The notes under the pieces are model-generated. The model was not told the DNA's origin, made no database searches, and saw only the letters and a list, made by a program, of their open reading frames with translations. DNA of 64,000 nt from positions 553,035 to 617,034 of the forward strand of contig VZRS01006725.1 of the NCBI GenBank assembly GCA_013398055.1, in the 5' to 3' direction. A program made the translations under genes and the position numbers. Below are positions 52,105 through 64,000 of the stretch, one piece after another. The number at the start of each line of letters is the position of its first letter. Position 1 is the stretch's first letter. This DNA comes from Ifrita kowaldi (lineage: Eukaryota; Chordata; Aves; Passeriformes; Cinclosomatidae).

Positions 52105-55100
52105 TAACTTTTACCTTAGTCCATGTTATAACAGAGTCAGTTTAGCAACGTGCAAGAGGAAAGTTTTGAATTTTGATAAAACTCGTGTGCATATTTTCAT
52201 TCCACACGCTCTGATCTGCTGAAGATCAGTTGACCACAACTGAAAATGTCCCTTGCTGTAACTCTCCATTTCCATTCAGTCTTACAAAGAGCTGTATCAG
52301 CTGTGAAAAAATGACTGACTTCCAACTGCTCAGTAATCTGGTGAATTAAAAACAAATATTACAATTAGTTTACCTTTGTCAATTAGTTACATAGCACATT
52401 TCTTATCTCTGAAGAAGAATCATAAACAATGTTCAGAGGTAAAGTGATAAGCATTTGTTAACAAGGAATTTTGATCAAACACTACCTGCTCATTACCTTC
52501 ATTATATTCTTGAGATGGTTTGCCTTGTCTCATATTGAGAAGTCAATTTCTGCAGTACTTAATTGCATTGAGAAGTAGATGTGGTTATTCAAAGCAGCTC
52601 ATGTACCCAGTTCTCTTCTACCCATGAGGAACCTGAAGGCCTAATAAATCTCTGTAATACCACTTTGAGAGAGTTAATTTCCATCTGGTTCTCAGGAAGA
52701 AATGAAAAATTTGTAACGGTTTTATCTGATAATTATTGTCTTTATAAAATATTTCAAGAGGGACATTCCCTAAATGATTCTGAAGTGCCTTCTCTTGACA
52801 ATTTCTGTGGTTTTTTTTCTTTGGTACTCAGAAATCCAATAAGTTAATATCTTGTTCTTGCAAATAATCTTGGCTACACATTCCTGACTGTATGCCATGA
52901 GTGTGTATTTGGTATCTTCAAGGTAATGATCTAGAAAGTTTAATAAATTAGGCATTTTAATGCTGAGTAAATGCTGCTGCCCCTTTCTCCAGTTTAAGAT
53001 GTGGTGTCCATAGATGCAGAGTGTCTCATTCTGCTTGGGAGGTTAAAGTTGATTTGTCTGCCTGGTAATTACTACCTGCATTTGGAAATGTGAGTTTTAT
53101 TAGAGCAAGCAATAGTGCTGTGGTTTTCATATGCAAGTGTTTCAAATAAAAGAGAAAATGTCATGTGGCTCAGTAATCACTCAGAGCCTTTTGTTGTTAT
53201 ACCCCAGGAGGGGTTGGCACACAAAAGCTTTCTTAGCTTTGTGGGAGATTTTACTTTAGAATTGATTATTGGTGTCAGTTTCCTATATTACAAGTAGCAG
53301 GAAATTATTTTATGCTCTTTTATTCTCATGTAGAAATCAAATAGATAGTCATAGTTTTGCCATGGTGGTGTTATTCTACAGGACGGGGCAGTCTGTTGAA
53401 AGTTTGGAAAAGAAACAATAAATCCAAAACTTCTACAAAATATTATTGCTGTTTGCAAAATAAGTGTTGAGTATCACATTTGGAATTAGCCATGTGTGTG
53501 ACCCAGCAGTAATGTTTTTCTTCCTATAAGTTCAGATCATTATGCTACAGTGATATAAAAAAGTTCAAATAACAAGAGAGAAATGATGTTTTTGGTTTAA
53601 AAAAAAAAATTATGAAGTTGGTCAGCTTTGTGTTCATATCAATAGCTAAATTGTACATTCAGTTCTTGGTCGTTCTCTTGACTCACAGATAAAGAAATTT
53701 GTAATTAATTGTAATAGATGGAATCAGTGAGTTGAGAGTGCCCAGACACAGAAGGTGAATCTAACTAAAGGGTGTTAGTTTTGGTTTTTTAAATTTACTT
53801 CTGGTTGTCAAATGCACACTTAAATTCTAACTACAGATTCTACTATTTAAATTAAGCACAATAGGCTGGCACAGTTTTAAAATTCAAAATCTTGGAAGCA
53901 CTGGGACAATACAGAATACTGTTCAGCTGTTTGAAATAGTTGCATAAAATTTTTATAGACCATCAAGCCACTTATAGAATAAAGTGTAATGAAACAAATA
54001 TATATGAAATTAGAACTTCAAAAGCATTTGACAAAATATGTTGCATTGCACAGTGAGATAAATTGTTCATGGCATGCATGAATATAATATACAAAGGGCT
54101 GTCAGGGAACTGTATCAGAAAAGGAGTTGTTTCTCAAGAATGCAGAATGAATTCACTGAATTATAGAAATTAAGCTCAAGCATTTACACTTTTCTATGCA
54201 GTTTCTTCACATGCAAGGAATTCACTCTTCTGCTGAAGTTATCGGAAATGAAACAATACATGTTAAAAAAACCTGTATAGGTGTGAAAAATTATTAATGC
54301 TGCCATGCAAATCATTGTGCCTGTTATGACTTTGGTGTTTAACTGTATTTGTCTTACAGTCTACTGTTCTTTAACTATATTTGGGCACTGTGAAATAAGA
54401 GTTATTAGCATGGATATTGGTACATAATGACTCTGCAATAAGAAATGTAGGATACATTGTTAACTCTTCTGAGGTAATATCTCTCTGGAGGGAGAATTTG
54501 CTTTCAGAGTTTATTTACTTTTAAAAATACATTAGAGGAAAAATAGTGTTTCTTCTTTCAGGAAACTCCAAAAAAGGAAAATTCTATAGTAATGAATATT
54601 ATTCTATCTATCTAATCTATATTATTCCTGCTGTAAAGAAGGCACTAGTAATTTTTTTTTATTTAATATTACTAAAGAAAATTTAACGTACTGTAAACAT
54701 TGAAGCAAAGCAAACATAATAATGTTGTAGCAAGACATGAATTCAATCAGTGTATAAATATTAATGCTGCTAGAAGTCCTTCTTGTTGCTCTTTTGTTGC
54801 TTCTACAAGTTGCCAAGAAAACAAATTAGTTAATTTTGTCCTGGGATGAGTTTGTATCTCAAATGCTTTTCTTGGGAAGGAGTTTCAGTGACTTTACAAA
54901 GCAGAAGCTAAAGAGTGCTGTCCTTCATGGTTATACAGAAGTCCATTAATGTTTATTCCTCCAATACTGTTTTGAATTAATATTTATTCCTTTCACTAAC
55001 AATCTGAGCACTGATGGAAAAGTACTTCGCTGTGTTCATATGTAAATCACAGAGCTGGATCCCAGCAGCAGAAGAAACATTTCTTGCAAACAGAGAATTG

Positions 55101-56412
55101 AGTACTGAGCTCTTTGTGTACATTTTTCCAGTATCAAATCTCTGCTTATAAATAATTTATTAGCAGTATAGCAAAAGTATTTGCTTATATTTTTCCAATC
55201 AATATGGAAACATGACAAATTTTTTTTGCATGTGAATTACTTTTCCCACAAATTATTTCCTTTATATATTTTATCATATAATGAAATTCTCCTTCTTGGC
55301 CTGTTGACAACAAAAAGAAACAAACATCAGGGATTTGCTAAAGTTTACACTTTGAAAAAAAATTTGTGGTACTGTGCACGTAATCTGAGTCTACATAAAT
55401 GCCAACCTTTGATTTGCTGAAATATAACATTTCTGGAGAACTGATGCAATTGCTGTAGATCTGCTTTTAAAATGACTTTTCTACAACTTCAAAATTAAAC
55501 TTTGTGCGTACCTGAAAAATAAAATTTCTCATAAAAATTTCAAACAGAGTCATTTTGAGGATTTTTATGAAGTAAAGAGGGGAAAAGGCAGTGGAAAAGT
55601 TGATTAAAACTATTCCTCTTCTGAAACAGGTTTTGATTTTTATAAATCCTGAAAAAAAAACAACCCCACTCACACTGAATTCAACTTTGTTATGTCCATG
55701 CAACTCATGTCTGGTGTATTCCCGCACTGATTACCAAATTCTTCTCAGTTTGAGGCATCTAATTTTGTGTTTTCTTTCCTTGATCAGTATGGTATGTTTT
55801 ATAAAAGCACTTATGCTTGCACTTTCCATAACTTGCTAAAGGACCCTCCCGCATTACTCAGTTTATTCCTGTCCATTCCTTCTGTCCATTGCTACTGTCT
55901 GCTCTGTCTCTCCTCTTATTTTTTTCACCCTTCTTCCTTTGGTTCAGCCACTGTCATTTGCTATTTCCCATCTCTCTGCTGAAAAGGTCTTACTGATTAA
56001 TCCTTATTCTTGATTGTACATCATTTGCATACTGCATTGTTTACTGTGATGGAAATAATCCCACAAATAATCCTGGTCTGCCTTTTAAGTCCTTTTTTCT
56101 CCAAAACCCTCTGACTGGCAGATCTAAATTGCATATAGAGACTTGCTTAACTTCTCCTAAATCACCAATACCTCTCTACCTTTGTTTAATCCAATGTCCA
56201 GCACACAGAAAATGTCTTTTGTTGTGGTCCTCATTTTCAGGAGGAAAGCACGTGATGTTCTGCTGAGGGAATCTTCCACAGAGGCCCCCCTTGCCAGTGC
56301 TTTTTGTCAGCAGTAGTGATAACTTTTATTTTACTTGAAACACCAAACTTTTGAGTTCCATTTGACATCTCAGTACCATTCCCCTGAATGCTGAGCACAG
56401 GGGAAGCTGACT

Positions 56413-56413
<1 letters not shown>

Positions 56414-56446
<33 letters not shown>
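56414..56446. repeat. CA microsatellite, truncated at gap
   Basis: About 16 CA units running straight into the N at 56447. Confidence 0.97.
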
Positions 56447-56447
56447 N
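56447..56447. other. Undetermined base / assembly gap
   Basis: A single N marks the joint between the two copies of the duplicated block. Confidence 0.95.
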
Positions 56448-56986
56448 CATTCCTTCTGTCCATTGCTACTGTCTGCTCTGTCTCTCCTCTTATTTTTTTC
56501 ACCCTTCTTCCTTTGGTTCAGCCACTGTCATTTGCTATTTCCCATCTCTCTGCTGAAAAGGTCTTACTGATTAATCCTTATTCTTGATTGTACATCATTT
56601 GCATACTGCATTGTTTACTGTGATGGAAATAATCCCACAAATAATCCTGGTCTGCCTTTTAAGTCCTTTTTTCTCCAAAACCCTCTGACTGGCAGATCTA
56701 AATTGCATATAGAGACTTGCTTAACTTCTCCTAAATCACCAATACCTCTCTACCTTTGTTTAATCCAATGTCCAGCACACAGAAAATGTCTTTTGTTGTG
56801 GTCCTCATTTTCAGGAGGAAAGCACGTGATGTTCTGCTGAGGGAATCTTCCACAGAGGCCCCCCTTGCCAGTGCTTTTTGTCAGCAGTAGTGATAACTTT
56901 TATTTTACTTGAAACACCAAACTTTTGAGTTCCATTTGACATCTCAGTACCATTCCCCTGAATGCTGAGCACAGGGGAAGCTGACT

Positions 56987-56987
<1 letters not shown>

Positions 56988-57026
<39 letters not shown>
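56988..57026. repeat. CA microsatellite
   Basis: About 19 CA units followed by gcactgtcac unique sequence. Probably the real, complete version of the truncated repeat 574 bases upstream. Confidence 0.97.
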
Positions 57027-57030
<4 letters not shown>

Positions 57031-57476
57031 TGTCACTAAAAGGTATGTGATAAATTATGTGCTCCTGTGTGATGGAAAGCCACAAATCTGGTTAGTTCTA
57101 ATTACATTGGATATTAAGCCGTGCAAAATGTGTTTCTGGTCTCGGGTACGGATCTCACAAACCCTGTACTGACATACATGCGTTGAAATTAATAAAATAT
57201 GTATAGTCAACATCATGTTGTTTTCCAAAGAAATTTCATAGAACTGAAATGTCTGAAAGTAATGAAAGTATTTTCATTACTATCTTACTGTATGTAAATG
57301 AAATTTAGTTAGAAGCTGTTATGGAATAAAATCCTACAGGAAACCGGTCCTTATCATTTGCAAGCTAATTGTTTTGAGTTTTTCTTATTTATTCATTGGT
57401 TGATTGGGGGTTTCTATGTATAAAATATTTAATGAACATGCTAATAAACCTAGGGTTGGTTGTTTTCTTTTTTCAG

Positions 57477-57583
57477 AGCCTCAAACGTGCACTTTGAAAG
57501 ACTTTCTTTGTGCTAACGGAGATTGTGTTTCAGCAAGATTCTGGTGTGATGGAGACTATGACTGTGCAGATGGCTCAGATGAG
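57477..57583 (+). CDS. LRP1B: LRP1B exon 22 of window: LA repeat 6 of cluster IV, without its last Cys
   Basis: Encodes PQTCTLKDFLCANGDCVSAR and then FWCDGDYDCADGSDE. It is 107 bases, phase 1 to 0, acceptor tttttcag and donor GTAGGC. The intron falls just after SDE, so the sixth cysteine comes from exon 23. Exon 24 has exactly the same length and boundary. Confidence 0.96.
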
Positions 57584-58242
57584 GTAGGCATCTTCCAGAA
57601 AAAGTATTTCTTTAGAGAATTAGTAGTTGTATATTGTTGGAGAATGGATACCTGCAAACGAATTTTTTTAAAGGCAGCAATAGGAACTCAACACATGAAT
57701 CCATGTCTGCAAATACCATTGCTAAATTAAAACTAAACCTCTTGAAGGAACTATTCTAAAAAGAGAACATGCAAATAAGCCAAGTAATGTTTAACAGAAT
57801 TCTGCATGTTTATGTCCCAGCAATGATCTGAACCTCTTCCTATCCTGGAAATATTTTGTGTCCTGATTGGGAAACCATTCTTTTTACACACAGCAATGGT
57901 TTGGTTTCAGATTTTTTTGAGAGAACAATGTAGACTGTTTGTTGTGTATCAGGAGCTCACTGGATAAGTACTTTGCTGGTTTTCTGTTCTTATTTTTTCC
58001 CCTTTTTTCCCCTTCTCCTTTCCTGTCAATACAAAACCTCAGGTGTTTCCCAACTGTTTAGAGGGTGCAAGCCACCTTTTTTGAATCATATCCACAAATA
58101 TATTTCATATCACAAGGCTTTACTTACTGTGTATTTCATAACATGTAGGATTATAGGCTGCAACTTCAGTGACCAGCTGCATATTTACCAATGTTTATAT
58201 TACACTCTTGGTCTTGTGTCTTGGTTGTTTCTTTTGTACCAG
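57584..58242 (+). other. Intron 22 of window
   Basis: Nothing recognised beyond splice signals. Confidence 0.87.
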
Positions 58243-58372
58243 AGGTATTGTGAAACAGGCTGCTCAAGGGATCAGTTCCAGTGCTCCAATGGCCAGTGCA
58301 TCTCAGCGAAATGGAAATGTGATGGGCACGAGGACTGCAAACTTGGGGATGATGAGAAAAATTGTGAACCAG
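58243..58372 (+). CDS. LRP1B: LRP1B exon 23 of window: last Cys of repeat 6 and LA repeat 7 of cluster IV
   Basis: Starts RYC, supplying the sixth cysteine of the previous repeat, then encodes TGCSRDQFQCSNGQCISAKW and KCDGHEDCKLGDDEKNCEP. It is 130 bases, phase 0 to 1, acceptor gtaccag and donor GTATTG. DDE replaces SDE. Human LRP1B as I remember it has RNC at the start. Confidence 0.96.
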
Positions 58373-59363
58373 GTATTGTTTTAAATAATGCTGAAATATA
58401 AAACGAAGCCAGGAATAAATCAGAATGAAAGAAGAAAATAAATCATCAAATCAAAATTTCTTGGGCATTGGAAGTAGCAACAAAGTGCAAAAATAGTCTG
58501 AAATACTTTACCTTCTGAGTGTGCATCATTGTGTCTTCCTAGTGGTATTTTGGAAACCCCAGTTACATACAACTTTGCAATGTGAAGCTTGTTGGGGCAT
58601 GGGTATTTAATTATTTTGAAATGTAATTTGATAATAAATATTCAACATATAAAATTCTGCTCTGAAAACTTCAGTAAATCTTGGAAAGTACTGATGAGTT
58701 TTGCTTCGTGGTCTTCATTCAAAGTTTCATAGTCCTTATGCAAGGATTTTGTCTACTAAATTATTATTATTTTTTTTTTGCTTTCTTGGAAAATGCAGTT
58801 GTTTATTTTTGCAGGAATTTTTCTAAATTTTTTTTGTAAGCTTCATGTAGATAGATGTAACTGGTAAAAGCCTATGAAAAAACTCTCCTGATTTACAGTG
58901 TGACAAAAATATCCACCTTTATATTAAAAAATCCTGCTTAATATTTATGTATTTTAATTGTAATAATGTATACTTTCCAAAATGATGATTTCCTATAAAT
59001 TTAGCTTATTCAATTATAAATTAGCTAAATTTAGCTAACCTCTAAGCCCATTTTAAGGAATGCAATTTTTAAACTATATTCATTCCATGAATATATGCAT
59101 GTCTGTAGTTGCCTTTGTTACCAAGCGTAAGGAGAAAACAGAATTAACTTTCTAAGGGTTAAAACACAAATACCCTCTCACTATCATGTTACAATTTACT
59201 TAGGATGCAACAATTCAGCTTTGTGAAATATTTTATGGTAGTTTATGTAAGTGCTCAGGCACAAGTCTGCTCACTGTATTAACCAGAAGAAAACTTTAAA
59301 TTAAAAATCAACTTATTCATGGATTGTCTTTTTCTTCATGCTAAAATATGTGCTCGTAACCAG
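58373..59363 (+). other. Intron 23 of window
   Basis: AT-rich. Nothing recognised. Confidence 0.87.
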
Positions 59364-59470
59364 CATCTCCAACCTGCTCTTCAAGTGAGTACGTGTGTGC
59401 AAGCGGGGGCTGCATTTCGGCGTCTCTGAAATGCAACGGGGAGTTCGACTGTGCCGATGGATCTGATGAG
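59364..59470 (+). CDS. LRP1B: LRP1B exon 24 of window: LA repeat 8 of cluster IV, without its last Cys
   Basis: Encodes ASPTCSSSEYVCASGGCISA and then SLKCNGEFDCADGSDE, 107 bases, phase 1 to 0, donor GTACCT. The acceptor is gtaaccag, with only a weak nearby pyrimidine tract. The aromatic is lost (SLKC) and CDG is CNG. The phase-0 junction after SDE mirrors exon 22. Confidence 0.95.
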
Positions 59471-59790
59471 GTACCTGACACGTTTCTGGGGATTTTGTAT
59501 GTTTTTCCCTGATGTGATTTTTTTGTAAATTTTTTAGGTCTCAAAATAACTGAAAAGGCAAATAGGGTTTTCTTGCATCCACTGAGTTCTGTCAGGTAAC
59601 TTAGCCCATGATTTTGTGTTTCTGTGCTCTCAGGGCAGGTTTTGGAGTGGGCAGATTTGTTTACTCGAAGTCAAACCCCAAGCACGGTTCTGGGGCAGTT
59701 TCCATCAGGGACTGCTCCCTCCTGGCAGTGTAGACAGGCATGTTGTTGTTCTCATTCATTAATACAAAGCTCATGTCTGTGTTCACACAG
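59471..59790 (+). other. Intron 24 of window
   Basis: A short intron of 320 bases. Nothing recognised beyond splice signals. Confidence 0.9.
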
Positions 59791-59923
59791 ATGGATTGTG
59801 TAACGGAATGTAAAGAAGATCAGTTTCGGTGCAGAAATAAGGCCTACTGTATCCCTGTGAGGTGGCTTTGTGATGGGATCCACGACTGTGTGGATGGCAG
59901 TGATGAAGAAAACTGTGACCAAG
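59791..59923 (+). CDS. LRP1B: LRP1B exon 25 of window: last Cys of repeat 8 and LA repeat 9; GC donor
   Basis: Starts MDC, closing the previous repeat; this methionine is an internal codon, not a start. It continues as TECKEDQFRCRNKAYCIPVR and WLCDGIHDCVDGSDEENCDQ. It is 133 bases, phase 0 to 1, acceptor ttcacacag. The junction to exon 26 requires caa g|gg gga, which puts the donor at CAAG|GCAAGA: a second GC-AG intron. Confidence 0.93.
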
Positions 59924-60322
59924 GCAAGAGACACTTTTCTAAAACAGTTTGTTGGGCTTTTTATGAACACGCACACTGCAAGTTAGTGGTGCCCTGGCCA
60001 TTATGAGTGGAGAAAGGAAAGTTCTGTGACCTCTTTTGACAGACAACACAGCAGCTTAACAAGTGATCTGCAGCAATAAGCAAAACTTAGGTTGTTTATG
60101 ACTTGTTCCTCCTTTTTGTTTCCCTCCCCAGTGATGAAAAGGTCATGTTGTTACTGGAAGCATATTCTTTTTCATCAAGGAAACCAGCAGTAAATCTGGT
60201 TAATTTAAACTTTTATAGGCTACCATAAATTACAGAGCCATGCAAAATAAATTACACAGCTGTGCAATATAATGAACAGTTGCTAAATAAGTCATCTTAA
60301 GAGCCGGGGTTTCTGTTTATTT

Positions 60323-60820
60323 CACAGAATCATAGAACACTTTGGATTGGAAGGGACCTTAAAGTTCATCCAGTTCCAACCCTCTGCCATGGGCAGGGAC
60401 ACCTTCCACTATCCCAGGTTGCGCCAAGCCCCATCCAACCTGGCCTTGAACTTTGCCAAAGATGGGACATCCACAACTTCTCTGGGCAACCTGTGCCAGG
60501 GCCTCACCTTCTTTTTTGTGTTTATGTTTGTCCAGGGGCAACTTGTTCATCCACAGACTCCTTCTGTCACATTTTGACTTTCTCTTTGTTGGGATACATC
60601 ACTCCTGGGCTTGGATGAGGAGATGTTTGGATATCAGCCAGGCTCTCCTGGGTTCCTCTTCCCTCCAGGGCTTTCCCTAGCAGATCCTTGAAGAAACCCA
60701 GTGTAGGGAGGTTTCTCTGCACCCTCCTTGCAGCCCTAAGGATCTTGAATTCCCCCATTGCATGGTCACTGCAGCCCAGGCTGCCCTTGGGCTTCACGTT
60801 CCTCGCCAGCCCCTCCTCTT
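60323..60820 (-). mobile_element. CR1 LINE copy with internal deletion
   Basis: The minus strand is the sense. From 60820 to about 60567 it matches a mid-polymerase segment of CR1 (LGCSDHAMGEFKILRAARR and KALEGRGTQES in translation). From about 60540 to 60323 it is the 3' end (antisense cacagaatcatagaacactt, ccatgggcagggacacctt, ccatccaacctggccttgaa). The reverse-transcriptase core between them is absent. The low divergence of the 3' end suggests a fairly young copy. Confidence 0.9.
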
Positions 60821-61084
60821 AGTCAAATTAAAGAAGTTTTTTCTAAAGAATAATTTGAGTTGGCATTTTGTCGTCTTCTTGATTTTTCGCCTGGATTATT
60901 CTTCTTTCTTTTCCTTCAAAGTGGGTAGTTCTGTATGTTAGCCATCTACAGGCACATGATGTGTGCATAAATTCAAAGCATAATGAAGTACAATTATATG
61001 TGATAATAATCAGATATGAAAAAAACATAGTAAAATAACCTTTCCTTATTTTAAGTCTGTTATGCAATACTTAAGACTAAGGGG

Positions 61085-61098
61085 AAAAAAAAAAAAAA
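61085..61098. repeat. Poly-A run (14)
   Basis: Homopolymer in intron 25, not attached to a recognised element. Confidence 0.85.
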
Positions 61099-63078
61099 GA
61101 TGTCATGTGGGGATGTTTAAGTTTGAAAGAGAGATCAGAAAATTCAGAAAATGGGAAGAATATTCCAGAGATGTTTAGATGCAAGAAGACAGATAACAAA
61201 GTTAAAAAAAAAAAATACAAACAGTCTAGTCCATTTTAAAACTGCTTTTAAAATATCTGGACTGTATCTCTTTAAAACCCAATGAAGTGTAAGTAAATAG
61301 TAGCACACTTATTTTATCTGATGCCCACATTATTCTTTGGGTAGCATAATGGAGCTTCTGTGAACTGCAAATTGCTTATAATGCAATAAGAAGCCTATTC
61401 CTGGTTGGTTATTGCTATCATACTTTGTATTTATGTCACAATTATGATTCTGTTGCAGAAATCTATTTTATAAAGGAATTATGACAGGCAGAGCAATCAC
61501 ATGAAACAAATGCCAGTTTATCTCACTGATAACTAATTTTTTTTCATCTTTGGAAATACAGCAAACACAAATGGAGTTTTATTCTGCGGCATTCTAAAAT
61601 AATATCCATAATATGTATCTGTGGCCCACTGTGCATGTTTATAAAAATAACTCTCTTCAATCTTATTAAACAACTAGAATGATGGTTATATTGTGATTGC
61701 ACACGCAATTATTTGGATTCATGCCTTTCATCATGAAGAGTACTTGAATTTTATATATTTTCCTTGGATAATTATACAGGATATTTCTGTTAATGTTCAT
61801 AAGTTACGTTCGCTATGGGAGTGAATTATACCTGGTAGCAGAGGGTGAGAGTTCAAACATCCTCCTATGCAATGGGCATTTCATGGAAATTAATTTTTTG
61901 GGGGAAAAAAGTTCAGCTATTCTGAACCTTTATAGCAAAAGAAAGCCTTCTGTTGATTTTAATGAGGTATGAACAGGGCACTGAGTGAATGAGTAAAAAG
62001 CCACTGAAGCCTGATCTAGCTCTTAGAGTGGGTGTAATGCAGTGAGGTAAGCCACAGTGAGAGTTTTGGCATTATCATATAAAATTTCATTGTTTCCTCC
62101 TCTGCAGGTACACAGTTTTATTTCTTTTATGCTCCACTCCTCTCAGGAAACTGAAAATCCAGTTACCATAAAAATGTGTTTTATAGGAAATTAATTGCAA
62201 GAACTTTCCATAACTTTGTTGATTGGTGGTGATAAAATTTAGTCATAATTGTGAAACAAATTCCTTCTTACCACAACACACATTAAAACTGAATCCACCT
62301 TGAACTAATTTTTAAAGCCTGAGCACTCCGCCCTAGAACATTTTCCCTCACCCTATGCTCCCTTTTGTTAGATGATTCAAAATTCAATACATCCTGAAGT
62401 GGCATGGAAGATTTTATTCTTGCTGCTTTCTGTGTTAAATAAATGTCCTGATGAGACATTTCAGAAGTTACAGAAAGGAAGATCCTGTCAGAGGTCACCT
62501 CATCTTATCTGCTCCGTGCCCGCATGGCTGGACCTTTCCTAATTACAGCATTTAGAGGTGATGGGGATATTACAAACCTGGCCAAGCCTGGTGCTCCTCA
62601 GGTGAAGAAAAAGGTGCTGCCTCCTGGCTAATGGGCTGCAGTCATTTTGTCTCTGATGTGTGACTCAGAGAGTGGAGTAGGAATAAGTGGAGGATCAGAC
62701 ATTCATGTGGAACAAACCTGGACTGAGGTGGCTTTTCACCTGTTTGGCCCTATTTCTGCTTAGATTGTTCTCTAATGGCCCAAATTACTGAAGTACCAGC
62801 CAGGCGTTTGCTGAGAGGCTGCATCACCGAAGAGAGTTGCAGACAGGGAGTTTAAACATCCCCTGGCAAAATGCAAGTGGAACATGCCCAGCTGGTCACT
62901 CGTTGGTGTCTCTGGTACCTGCATTCAATAATTCCCAGCCAGGACTCAGTAAAAGGAAGTGTCTGGTCAAGGAAGAGATTTTTGGATGAGTATTCCTCTG
63001 CCTCTCCAACCAATTCCTTTGGGATCTATAAATTTAGTTGTGCTACCTGTGCTATTCTCTGCAAATAGTATGTGATAA

Positions 63079-63782
<704 letters not shown>

Positions 63783-63905
63783 TAAAGTTTCCCTGCCCTC
63801 CAACGAGGCCATACAGATGTAGAAACAACAGGGTTTGCCTGCGGCCTGAGCAGATTTGCAATGAGGTCGATGACTGCGGTGATAACTCAGATGAAGATCA
63901 CTGTG
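63783..63905 (+). CDS. LRP1B: LRP1B exon 27 of window: LA repeat 11 of cluster IV
   Basis: Encodes VKFPCPPTRPYRCRNNRVCL and then [21 protein letters not shown], 41 codons, phase 1 to 1, acceptor gctgcacag and donor GTAGGT. It lacks the aromatic and has CNE for CDG. The cluster should continue past the window, because LRP1-type receptors carry at least one more repeat before the next EGF. Confidence 0.95.
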
Positions 63906-64000
63906 GTAGGTGATATTACCTTTCAGGGCATTCAGATCAGAGAAAACACCTTGAAGGCAATCTTTATTACAGAGATCTGCTTGTCCTTCGGTAAAGCTTA
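63906..64000 (+). other. Intron after window exon 27 (partial)
   Basis: Begins with donor GTAGGT. Nothing else in the remaining 95 bases. Confidence 0.88.

Larger units (their letters stand above)
55874..57020. repeat. 573-base direct duplication around a one-base gap (probable assembly artefact)
   Basis: The block 55874-56446 recurs from 56448 at a constant offset of 574. I saw no mismatch in the parts compared line by line. The first copy stops inside its CA repeat at the N; the second starts abruptly with cattccttctg and reads through its CA repeat into unique sequence. Confidence 0.9.

Noticed and set aside
56237..57026. Two identical minus-strand frames starting with a (VC)n run
   Set aside because: They are the translation of the CA microsatellite and the duplicated block, not a protein family.
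59791..59793. ATG at the beginning of exon 25 as a translation start
   Set aside because: It directly follows a good acceptor, and the methionine is the internal M of the MDC that closes the previous LA repeat.
60567..60797. Minus-strand 76-codon frame as a host gene
   Set aside because: It matches a mid-polymerase segment of CR1.

Overview
The window is genomic DNA from a vertebrate, almost certainly a bird. The introns carry several CR1 retrotransposon pieces of the avian type, no mammalian SINEs are visible, and the coding sequence is split into short exons with GT-AG (twice GC-AG) introns. One gene occupies the whole window on the + strand: a central part of LRP1B, the giant LDL-receptor-related endocytic receptor 1B. 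I call LRP1B rather than LRP1 or LRP2 because remembered human LRP1B matches the propeller and cluster IV exons nearly residue for residue, while the remembered LRP1 sequence differs at many of these positions. No alignment was run.

I place 27 exons (899 to 63905), totalling 3612 coding bases or about 1204 codons. This is roughly a quarter of the receptor. Every junction agrees in reading phase, and there is no internal stop or frameshift, so the gene looks intact. Both ends of the window lie inside introns. Exons 1-9 (899-13929) encode nine LDL-receptor class A (LA) ligand-binding repeats of cluster III. Exons 9-10 encode two EGF modules, the second calcium-binding. Exons 11-15 (17437-38638) encode one six-bladed YWTD beta-propeller. 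Exon 16 encodes the EGF module that closes it. Exons 16-27 (39415-63905) encode eleven LA repeats of cluster IV. The order is that of the LRP1/LRP1B ectodomain: the LA clusters bind ligands, and the EGF-propeller unit is thought to release them in acidic endosomes.

The introns make up about 94% of the window. Most are AT-rich with nothing recognisable. They hold six CR1-like pieces (1-58, 14845-14935, 26611-26771, 28900-29350, 48165-48310, 60323-60820), homopolymer runs, a CA microsatellite and three short tandem duplications. Two single-N gaps are present. The one at 56447 separates two copies of a 573-bp block, which looks like an unmerged contig overlap.

The points most worth a second look are: two GC-AG introns; exon 14, squeezed between a CR1 insertion and a weak donor that opens an 11.4-kb intron; two adjacent exons (16 and 17) with about 94% GC3 and dense CpG in an otherwise AT-rich gene; a repeated two-exon module in cluster IV; and an unidentified coding-like antisense patch in intron 13. 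I found no RNA gene, second gene, CRISPR array or new system.
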